Assembly: GCA_902492275.1 (NCBI GenBank)
Contig: CABUKW010000002.1
Span: 1-64,000 of the forward strand
From: an uncultured Peptococcaceae bacterium
GTDB lineage: Bacteria > Bacillota > Peptococcia > Peptococcales > Peptococcaceae
DNA: 64,000 nt
Reading direction: 5' to 3'
Shown: piece by piece, positions 41,717 through 48,603 of the stretch
Numbering within the stretch: the stretch's first letter is position 1
Layout: every line of letters starts with the position of its first letter
Made by a program: the position numbers and the translations under genes
The notes under the pieces: generated by a model
The model's input: only the letters and a program-made list of their open reading frames with translations
The model's database searches: none
Told to the model about the DNA's origin: nothing

Positions 41717-41919
41717 GAAACATAGCCTCCTTATTATAAAACCCTCATTTTCAATCCCGCATTGTAAATTCATACTGCGATAATCATACTCGCTTCACCT
41801 CTTTCCAGTTGATGTCCTCAGTATAGTACAAATAGAATTAAAATAGGAAAAAGGGATAGACACTCCCATAAAGAACCTATTAAAACCATCTGCCTGCCGG
41901 CCTTTTTCTGCAAAACAAA
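41717..41919 (-). promoter_or_regulatory. kdp operon upstream region
   Basis: A minus-strand -10-like TATACT at 41820-41825 lies about 100 bases before kdpF; no good -35 is present, which fits a promoter that needs KdpE. The leader contains a five-codon frame (starting at about 41792) after GAGGTG. I do not see the conserved elements of the ydaO cyclic-di-AMP riboswitch in the leader. Confidence 0.35.
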
Positions 41920-41960
41920 AAACTGCTGACACACGGATACGTCATGTGCCAGCAGTTTTC
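41920..41960 (-). terminator. Terminator before the kdp operon
   Basis: 10-bp stem AAAACTGCTG/CAGCAGTTTT (41920-41929, 41951-41960) with an inner CACA/TGTG helix after a mismatch, followed on the minus strand by TTTGTTTTG. It ends the exported-protein gene at 42030. Confidence 0.85.
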
Positions 41961-42029
41961 ATTTATCGTCATATTTGCTTTTTTACTGTAATCCCTTTAT
42001 CATAGTTCTTCATCGAACCCCATACACCG

Positions 42030-42638
42030 CTACCGGTTGGGCTGCAGATAAGCCCACACCTGTCCAAAATCAGAAAAATATGGGCGTTCCGAAAAATTTC
42101 CAATGGAAATATAGGCCATAGAATGCTGCGGAATCACACTGTCGTCAACAGTCGTTCCCGCCGCCAAAATCCGCACATCGCCCAAATCCAGATTTTGATG
42201 ATAGCCGCCCTGAAAATAAACCTTGCCTCGGGTCAATTGCAGTGCGCCATTTTGCAAATCGTCCTCCGCCACTGTAAACCGCAGTTCCAGCAGTTCCACA
42301 CAATAGCGGCCAAAAATGCGTTTTCCTTGCCGCCACTTATGCCCGTCCTGCTCCATCAGCGTCGAATATTGTCCATAATCCTCCACCGGCTGCAACTGAC
42401 AAAGAATGGCCGGTTCTTCAGGAAAGCAAAAACGAAAAGGCTCGCCCCACTGATTTTCCACGTTATGAATCATATAAAAATAGAGAATATGCTCCTGCTG
42501 GTCATTATTCTGCATATAATAAACTTGAGTAAAAACTGGTTCTTCTAGTCTTGTTACCGCGCTGACTGTCATAAAGCCGCACAAAAGCAGCAATCCAAGC
42601 ACCATGGCCACCGCTCTCCATTTTTTGACACGCTGCAT
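42030..42638 (-). CDS. Exported protein of unknown function
   Basis: 202 residues. A charged start (MQRVKKWR) and a hydrophobic stretch to about residue 30 form a signal peptide or membrane anchor; there is no lipobox Cys at the usual place. The rest looks like a beta-sandwich domain with many aromatic residues. In the C-terminal half, AEDDLQNGALQLTRGKVYFQ resembles a carbohydrate- or surface-binding strand pattern, but I recognise no family. ATG at 42638 with AAGGGG 8 bases upstream. Monocistronic. Confidence 0.65.
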   Translation of the reverse strand: MQRVKKWRAVAMVLGLLLLCGFMTVSAVTRLEEPVFTQVYYMQNNDQQEHILYFYMIHNVENQWGEPFRFCFPEEPAILCQLQPVEDYGQYSTLMEQDGHKWRQGKRIFGRYCVELLELRFTVAEDDLQNGALQLTRGKVYFQGGYHQNLDLGDVRILAAGTTVDDSVIPQHSMAYISIGNFSERPYFSDFGQVWAYLQPNR

Positions 42639-42837
42639 ACTGTCATCCCCTTTTTCATCCCTGCAACTCACTTTTCTACTTTTATTGTTGCAATTGCTCC
42701 TATTCTAGCACAGACTTTTCCCATTGGCTACGGTTGTGTCATAAGTGGTCGCTTTTTGCGCATAAATGGTTCCGCCTCTCGACACTTCTTTCTACAATTC
42801 TGCATGGTCTGTTTGTAAAGATTCTGTTAAAAATATC

Positions 42838-42866
42838 TTGACAAATCTTAAATCTCTTAGTATAGT
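42838..42866 (+). promoter_or_regulatory. Near-consensus promoter
   Basis: TTGACA (42838-42843), exactly 17 bases, TATAGT (42861-42866). Only about 19 bases of leader precede the ATG at 42892. AAGATT (42819-42824) and AATCTT (42844-42849) form an inverted repeat around the -35. Confidence 0.75.
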
Positions 42867-42891
42867 GTGCTAGAAACGCAGAAAGAAAGGA

Positions 42892-43269
42892 ATGATTGTT
42901 ATCCCTCTGATTCTCAATGAAAAGTTAAATCCTATTTTGGGCAGTTATTTGCGGGAACTCACCAACTATTATCTGGCCCAAACGGACTACTACAACAACT
43001 GTCAGACCGATACGTTAAAAAAAGCCGTAGCCGACCAGCATTATGATGCTGCCATGTCCGACGCAGAACTGTACGATATGCTGCACGAAGCCAAGCGCCA
43101 CTTGGACTTGCCTGGCGCCGTTCACCATCTCAAAACAGAACGGGAGCAATACGCACGCAGCAGCCAGTTCCGCTACCTGCTGGAAGCCATCGACCGCCTG
43201 GAACAGGCCAAAGCAGACCATGACGCGGCCCAATCCGCATTCCACCTGCAAACAGATTCCACGCTGTAA
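42892..43269 (+). CDS. Small helical protein of unknown function
   Basis: 125 residues, mostly charged helices with Tyr-rich segments (RELTNYYLAQTDYYNN) and a C-terminal coiled-coil-like half (FRYLLEAIDRLEQAKADHD). No signal, membrane helix or known motif. The promoter before it is among the strongest in the window and a clean terminator follows, so it is probably well expressed. The ribosome site is unusual: AAAGGA lies directly against the ATG at 42892. Confidence 0.65.
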   Translation: MIVIPLILNEKLNPILGSYLRELTNYYLAQTDYYNNCQTDTLKKAVADQHYDAAMSDAELYDMLHEAKRHLDLPGAVHHLKTEREQYARSSQFRYLLEAIDRLEQAKADHDAAQSAFHLQTDSTL

Positions 43270-43281
43270 ATCATTTGACAA

Positions 43282-43312
43282 AACAGGCGCCGCCCACCAG
43301 ACAGCGCCTGTT
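43282..43312 (+). terminator. Terminator of the small helical protein gene
   Basis: Perfect 9-bp stem AACAGGCGC/GCGCCTGTT (43282-43290, 43304-43312), followed by ATTTTTAT, 12 bases past the stop codon. Confidence 0.85.
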
Positions 43313-43339
43313 ATTTTTATGGAAACGACCGGCAAATTT

Positions 43340-44284
43340 TTATATCTGTTTAGAAGATTCCATATTAATAATGCATTTGCACCTTGGATAATTAGAACAG
43401 CCCCAAAATACATTACCTGTATAGGCTCCTCGCTTTGCTTGCCGTTTTACCATAACAGCGCCGCATCTAGGACAGAGCAATTTTTCTTCCGTAATAAACA
43501 AATCACTTAAATTGTTTTTTTGTGCTGTAGATTCCGCAATCGCTTTCTTATATTTTTCCGTATAATCTATTGGAATTTCCTTGTGCATTGATAACAGAAA
43601 ATTGGCAAACCCCTGCATTGATGCATCACTAGCATACGTTTCACCTGCATTGATACGTTTGATATAAGTAATCAGTTGATCACTTCTTATGACTTGTTCC
43701 TTTATCTCCTTTTTGGCAAACTTCGCATTCAGCACTGTTTGCGGATTGGCTAGAACCACCACAGAACGATATTCTTCATAAAAGTATTTTTCAAACATCG
43801 CCCGCCGTAAAAAGTTAGGCTGTCTTTCACTTATGATCGCTTTCAGTAACTCCAAATGCCGCTGGTTTTGTGTGATTGGCGAATAAATTCCTTTTTTCTC
43901 ATATTTACGGCCATATTGTACTGTACGTATAAAATCCCCTGCATTATTAATCTCTATATTTCCATATAAATTTTTACATTCCAGTATAAAGGTTTTCCCT
44001 TTCGTAACCAACACATAATCTAACTGCGCAGTTACGCCGTCATGTTCCAAATATAAATCGTGGAGAATATACATCGGTATATGGCTATTCCTCAACTCAA
44101 AAGCAATTTGTTCCTCTCCAGCAATACCATATTTCAACAATTTTATGTCTTTATCTATTTTCTTACGAAGTTCTGCATCATCTGCATGCAAAGCTTCTAA
44201 CTGCTCCAACTGTTGCTGTGCATAACTATCTTCTTTCAAAAACACTGGCTCTTTTAAACCTTTATCAAATAATCCCATATCCAT
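43340..44284 (-). CDS. NERD-domain protein with zinc-ribbon tail
   Basis: 314 residues. Residues 55-165 are a nuclease-related NERD domain: GEEQIAFELRN, then the restriction-like core QLDYVLVTKGKTFILECKN with the Asp and Glu-x-Lys expected for DNA cleavage. The C-terminal 45 residues form a topoisomerase-type zinc ribbon (CPRCG...CSNYPRCKC). The family is thought to act on DNA, but no function is proven. The gene is noticeably more AT-rich than its neighbours and stands alone between terminators, which suggests transfer. Start ATG 44284, or 44278; the ribosome site is weak. Confidence 0.82.
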   Translation of the reverse strand: MDMGLFDKGLKEPVFLKEDSYAQQQLEQLEALHADDAELRKKIDKDIKLLKYGIAGEEQIAFELRNSHIPMYILHDLYLEHDGVTAQLDYVLVTKGKTFILECKNLYGNIEINNAGDFIRTVQYGRKYEKKGIYSPITQNQRHLELLKAIISERQPNFLRRAMFEKYFYEEYRSVVVLANPQTVLNAKFAKKEIKEQVIRSDQLITYIKRINAGETYASDASMQGFANFLLSMHKEIPIDYTEKYKKAIAESTAQKNNLSDLFITEEKLLCPRCGAVMVKRQAKRGAYTGNVFWGCSNYPRCKCIINMESSKQI

Positions 44285-44364
44285 CCCACATTTCTGCTTT
44301 TATTACAGCCAGTATATAATAAAACAGTTTTTATTTCAATATTTATGACTGTTTGGGCTTTCCT

Positions 44365-46737
44365 TCAAATTTCCTGCTGGAAAGTCAGTCTTCCTTCATA
44401 TATCACCGTCCAGGGGGCTGCCTGTTCAGCTGCTACTTGTCCGCCCAGTACTTCTAAGGCTTTGCGCAGTTCCATATTCCAACGGGACACCACAATGCGG
44501 TAATAACCAGAACAAAGAATTTCCCGCTTTGCACCGTATTCATAGCGTTCCTTTTCTATCACCGTCGGTGCAATAAGCTCCTGCCATTGAGCCTGTTTGC
44601 CATAAATCCAGACGGACGAAACACTCTGCTCTGCTGCCGATTCCTCCAAAGGCTTCACAAATTCCATTTGCAAATAGCAGCCTTCATCCACAGGAGACTG
44701 GTTAGGCAGCAAGGAAAAACGCAGATTGTTGTATTCTTCTCCGCATGCATAATGGGCGTCTGTTTTTTCTGTATCATAATACCATTCCATGCGCCGCAAT
44801 TTTTCATGAAAATCCATCTGCGGCTGTCCGTATGGCTCCGGAACACCAAAAGCCTCTGCCCTAGCAAACCACGGCTGCACCTGCTCCGTCACTGTCTTAT
44901 CTGCCGATAAAGCAAGCGAACCACACTGCTGTTCCAACTCACTTCTGCTAAAGTGCAGCGTTTCATTGGTAAAAGAAATTCCCCAGGCGAGTGTCTGACC
45001 TAAGAAACGAAACTCTATATCAACTAACTGTGGATACTGGGCAAACAACAGAATAGCCGATTTCTCATAATCCAATCTTGTTTTTTCCCGCTCTCGCAAA
45101 TAGGCATCCCGTTCGTCAATAGTGAATTGCACACAATAAGTTCCTGGCTCCGGTAAACTAAAATTACATGACAGAGAACCTGAACTGAGCATATCATAAA
45201 AAGGAAACGCCTCCCGCACTGCCAGCATTTGCTGCTCTCTGCGCCGCATGGTTTCCCCAATGGGCCATAATTGAGCGGCCCGTTCCTCTGCCTGTTCAAT
45301 CTCCCAAGCTTCTAACAGCTGCTGCAATTCCATCTGATTTTGCGGCGCATCAGTCAAGGTTAACGCCATATCCAAATACTGACCGACATCCGTTTCCTCG
45401 CTGCGCCGATAAACCACTAGTGCGTCGGCCCGTTCAATTTGCAGCAAAGCCATCGCCACCCGCATATACTGCTCCATTTGCGGCTTATGCTGTTGGAATG
45501 CTAGATAACGATTGGTACTAAACTGAAAGCTACCGCTGCGCTCCTCTGGATTTTGTACAATTTCTTCTCGTACATCATATCCTGTCACACTATATAGCGT
45601 TCCTTTGGGATGATAGGCAATCATTTGCCGCAGCTGCAAGGGATTATCGGGCCATAAAATCTCATAAACCGCTTGCAAATCTGGCTCTAAATCCAAATAA
45701 TAATTCTGATAAAAAATGGACTTCCTTGATTCCTGTTGATACAGATTTTTTTCTAACGACGGCGTTATGGGATTGCTCAGGCAGGACACCGCCACCATAA
45801 TGCCGATAACCACCCACACCAGCAAAGCCTTTGCCGTCGGTCGGGCATACTGCAGAATATTCTTGACCCGCTGCTTGGTTCGGCTTTCGCCAAAGGCCAA
45901 CGGCGTCAGCAAATGGCGATTGGCTACGCTCATAGCCAACAGCGTGCGGCTGTAATCTGCCTTGCAAGCGCTGCCTAGACGGGCTACCACCTTCTCATCA
46001 CAGGCCTGTTCCAAATCCTGACCCAATAAATAATAGGCCCCATAAACCAACGGATTAAACCAGTGCAGCACCAATGCAATCTGGGCGATAGCCTTCCACC
46101 ATAAATCGCCCCGCCGAATGTGGCTTTGCTCATGCAGCACAATATAGTTCCGCGCTGCTCCCTCCAGTCCCAGCGGCAGATAGATTTTTGGCCGCAGCAG
46201 TCCCATCACAAAGGGATTGACAACACAGTCGCTCTCATAAATATTATCTACCACTCGCGTAGCCGTAGCTACCCGCTGCCGCAATCCATACCACCGCCAA
46301 CCGCTGTAGGCCGCAAACATCAGCACACCGATAAACCAAACCACCGGCAGTAGCATAATGAAACCAATGCCCCCCGTTTCATTATATCCAGCAACCCGAT
46401 CCATCTCCTGCACCGGCTGGACAACAGCTGATTCCACAACCACATCAGTTTGCTTTGTCACCGGCAGCTGCTGCACATACACATCGGGCGTAATATATTC
46501 CAGCTGTGTACCGGACTGCACTGCGCCGTCCCACTGGGGAACATATTGCAGCAAGCTGTATTCACTGGTCAGCGCCACCGGACACAGCAGCCGAAAAAAT
46601 ACCGCAATCCACAACAAGCACATCATCCACTTCGGCACCTTCATCCGCTGCAATATCAACCGCATTACCAACACCACCAGCAGCACACAGCTGGCCGTGA
46701 TGCTCATATTCAATACCGTAATCAATAGCCTGTCCAT
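44365..46737 (-). CDS. BlaR1/MecR1-type M56 sensor metallopeptidase
   Basis: 790 residues. Four membrane helices surround an M56 zinc peptidase with HEQSH near residue 203 and a downstream EQACDEKV segment holding the third ligand. After a last helix near residue 320 a long outer domain (about 340-790) follows. That domain is not the penicillin-binding domain of classical BlaR1: I do not see SXXK/SXN/KTG motifs in order. It should sense an outside signal and cleave the BlaI-like repressor encoded just upstream. No beta-lactamase gene is near. ATG at 46737 follows GAGGAGG. Confidence 0.85.
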   Translation of the reverse strand: MDRLLITVLNMSITASCVLLVVLVMRLILQRMKVPKWMMCLLWIAVFFRLLCPVALTSEYSLLQYVPQWDGAVQSGTQLEYITPDVYVQQLPVTKQTDVVVESAVVQPVQEMDRVAGYNETGGIGFIMLLPVVWFIGVLMFAAYSGWRWYGLRQRVATATRVVDNIYESDCVVNPFVMGLLRPKIYLPLGLEGAARNYIVLHEQSHIRRGDLWWKAIAQIALVLHWFNPLVYGAYYLLGQDLEQACDEKVVARLGSACKADYSRTLLAMSVANRHLLTPLAFGESRTKQRVKNILQYARPTAKALLVWVVIGIMVAVSCLSNPITPSLEKNLYQQESRKSIFYQNYYLDLEPDLQAVYEILWPDNPLQLRQMIAYHPKGTLYSVTGYDVREEIVQNPEERSGSFQFSTNRYLAFQQHKPQMEQYMRVAMALLQIERADALVVYRRSEETDVGQYLDMALTLTDAPQNQMELQQLLEAWEIEQAEERAAQLWPIGETMRRREQQMLAVREAFPFYDMLSSGSLSCNFSLPEPGTYCVQFTIDERDAYLREREKTRLDYEKSAILLFAQYPQLVDIEFRFLGQTLAWGISFTNETLHFSRSELEQQCGSLALSADKTVTEQVQPWFARAEAFGVPEPYGQPQMDFHEKLRRMEWYYDTEKTDAHYACGEEYNNLRFSLLPNQSPVDEGCYLQMEFVKPLEESAAEQSVSSVWIYGKQAQWQELIAPTVIEKERYEYGAKREILCSGYYRIVVSRWNMELRKALEVLGGQVAAEQAAPWTVIYEGRLTFQQEI

Positions 46738-46763
46738 CCCGCACCTCCTCGCTGCGTAAACCT

Positions 46764-47132
46764 TTACTGCTCTGTTTCCTGATGGGTTTCAATCAGCGCC
46801 AAAATCTCCGCCGCTTCCTGCTGCGACAATTTGCGGTCGCTGAGAAATGAGGCGATAAACTTAGGCAAGGAATCGTCAAAGGCTTTCTCAATCACTGCCT
46901 GACTTTCATATTTTTGTACAGCCTCCCGTTTAACCAATGCCGTCACCACCGCATGGTCATTGCGCAGGATACCTTTTTGACACAATTTTTTCAGAACTGT
47001 ATACGTCGTGGATTTTTTCCAGCCCAGTTTCTCCGCGCTGAGTTTTACCAGCTCGCCTGAGCCCACCGGCTCATGATCCCACACCAAGCAGGCAAATTTA
47101 TATTCACCGTCAAACAATTTTAAATCGTCCAT
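46764..47132 (-). CDS. BlaI/MecI-family repressor
   Basis: 122 residues: winged helix-turn-helix (residues 10-75, with WKKSTTYTVLKKLCQKGIL as the recognition region) and a C-terminal dimerisation helix pair. The family represses its own operon until the partner peptidase cuts it. The start ATG at 47132 has AAAGGG 10 bases upstream. The two palindromes just upstream (47152-47199) are its likely operators. It precedes the M56 gene by 26 bases. Confidence 0.93.
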   Translation of the reverse strand: MDDLKLFDGEYKFACLVWDHEPVGSGELVKLSAEKLGWKKSTTYTVLKKLCQKGILRNDHAVVTALVKREAVQKYESQAVIEKAFDDSLPKFIASFLSDRKLSQQEAAEILALIETHQETEQ

Positions 47133-47151
47133 CTTATCACGTCCCTTTCAA

Positions 47152-47211
47152 GTCTATCGAGATAGACCTTTCTTTTTCTCTAAGTCTATCATGATAGACC
47201 TATTCTGTCAA
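47152..47211 (-). promoter_or_regulatory. blaI-like promoter with two identical-arm operators
   Basis: Two perfect palindromes GTCTATC-N2-GATAGAC at 47152-47167 and 47184-47199, centres 32 bp (three turns) apart. Minus-strand -35 TTGACA is at 47206-47211 and -10 TAGACT at 47183-47188, 17 bases apart, so the upstream operator lies in the promoter and the other just past the start of RNA. The arm sequence differs from the TACA/TGTA core of classical BlaI sites. Confidence 0.85.
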
Positions 47212-47222
47212 TGATAAATCAC

Positions 47223-47252
47223 TTGTAATTTACCCCCTCTTTCTTTTATAAT
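47223..47252 (+). promoter_or_regulatory. ahcY promoter
   Basis: -35 TTGTAA (47223-47228), 18 bases, -10 TATAAT (47247-47252). Divergent from the blaI-like promoter; the two -35 boxes are only 11 bases apart, so the repressor could influence both. Confidence 0.55.
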
Positions 47253-47340
47253 AAAAAGGTATGTATATGATAATGGCTCTGGCCGTTAAAAATAGATCTG
47301 CCAACTTTATTGGCTGGGAAATTATTTAGGAGGATTTTAC

Positions 47341-48585
47341 ATGGAAAGTCAAATCAGAAATCTGGCTCTGGCGCCACAGGGTCACGATAAAATCAACTGG
47401 GTAAAAAACCACATGCCCATTTTAAATCAGTTAGAAGAAGAATTTCGTCGCACGCAGCCGTTTGCTGGTAAACGGGTGGCTATTTGCCTGCACTTGGAGG
47501 CCAAAACTGCTTATCTGGCTCTGGTCATTCAAGCCGGTGGCGCACAGGTTGCAGTAGCAGCCAGCAATCCTTTATCTACCCAGGATGATGTAGTAGCGGC
47601 ACTGGTTGACAGCGGTGTCACCGCTTTTGCCTGGCACGGTGCAACCGAGGAAGAATATTTCGGCCATATCGAAGCACTGATTCAAACCAAGCCCGATTTA
47701 TTCATCGATGACGGCGGCGATTTGACTTCGCTGTTTCACAGTAAACATCCAGAAATGCTGCAAAATATTTTAGGCGGCGCTGAGGAAACTACCACCGGCA
47801 TCATCCGTCTGCGCTCCATGGCAAATGACGGCGCATTGAAAATTCCTATGATTGCCGTAAACGACGCACTGACCAAATATTTCTTCGACAATCGCTATGG
47901 CACCGGTCAGTCGGCTTGGGACGCTATCATGCGCACCACCAATCTGGTAGTAGCTGGAAAAACTGTAGTAGTGGCCGGTTACGGCTGGTGCGGCAAAGGC
48001 GCCGCTATGCGAGCCAAAGGATTAGGCGCTAAAGTCATTGTAACGGAAGTTGACCCCATCAAAGCCATTGAAGCTATCATGGATGGTTTTCAGGTAATGA
48101 AAATGGTGGACGCCGCTCCGTTGGGCGATTACTTTATCACGGTCACCGGCGACAAAAAAGTCATTACCGAAGAACACTTCCAGGTAATGAAGAACAAGGC
48201 CATTTTAGCGAATGCCGGCCATTTTGACGTGGAAATCGACAAAGAAGCGCTGAACCGCCTGAGCGTCAGCCATGGACAGACCAAGCCAAACATCGAAGAA
48301 TTTCATTTTGCCGATGGCCGCAAGGTCTACCTGTTAGGAGAAGGCCGTTTGGTCAACCTGGCCGCCGGCGATGGACATCCGGCAGAAATCATGGATTTAA
48401 CCTTCGCATTACAGGCGCTGTCCTTAGAATATGTGGTCAACCATCCCGAACTGGAAAATGCCGTACATTCGGTACCCAAAGAAATCGACCAGCGGGTGGC
48501 GCAAATTAAACTGCAGGCCTTAAACATCACCATAGACAGCCTCACCGCTGAACAGCAGGAATATCTCAATAGCTGGCAGCTATAA
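47341..48585 (+). CDS. ahcY: Adenosylhomocysteinase-family protein
   Basis: 414 residues, slightly shorter than usual bacterial enzymes. Substrate-domain motifs (HLEAKTAYLALVIQAGGAQV, DDGGDL), the NDALTKYFFDNRYGTGQS segment that carries the catalytic Lys and Asp, and the NAD motif VVAGYGWCGKG are present. It cleaves S-adenosylhomocysteine to adenosine and homocysteine. The C-terminus ends NSWQL rather than the usual Tyr-rich tail that reaches into the neighbouring NAD site, so the specificity could differ. ATG at 47341 with AGGAGG 7 bases upstream; 18 bases before the dinG-like gene. Confidence 0.88.
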   Translation: MESQIRNLALAPQGHDKINWVKNHMPILNQLEEEFRRTQPFAGKRVAICLHLEAKTAYLALVIQAGGAQVAVAASNPLSTQDDVVAALVDSGVTAFAWHGATEEEYFGHIEALIQTKPDLFIDDGGDLTSLFHSKHPEMLQNILGGAEETTTGIIRLRSMANDGALKIPMIAVNDALTKYFFDNRYGTGQSAWDAIMRTTNLVVAGKTVVVAGYGWCGKGAAMRAKGLGAKVIVTEVDPIKAIEAIMDGFQVMKMVDAAPLGDYFITVTGDKKVITEEHFQVMKNKAILANAGHFDVEIDKEALNRLSVSHGQTKPNIEEFHFADGRKVYLLGEGRLVNLAAGDGHPAEIMDLTFALQALSLEYVVNHPELENAVHSVPKEIDQRVAQIKLQALNITIDSLTAEQQEYLNSWQL

Positions 48586-48603
48586 GAACTGGAGGAGTTT
48601 CTC

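Noticed and set aside
41717..41920. Cyclic-di-AMP (ydaO) riboswitch before kdp
   Set aside because: The leader is only about 100 bases and I cannot find the paired conserved elements.
47253..47340. SAH riboswitch before ahcY
   Set aside because: Leader is short and no matching stem set is visible; the motif is known mainly from Proteobacteria.
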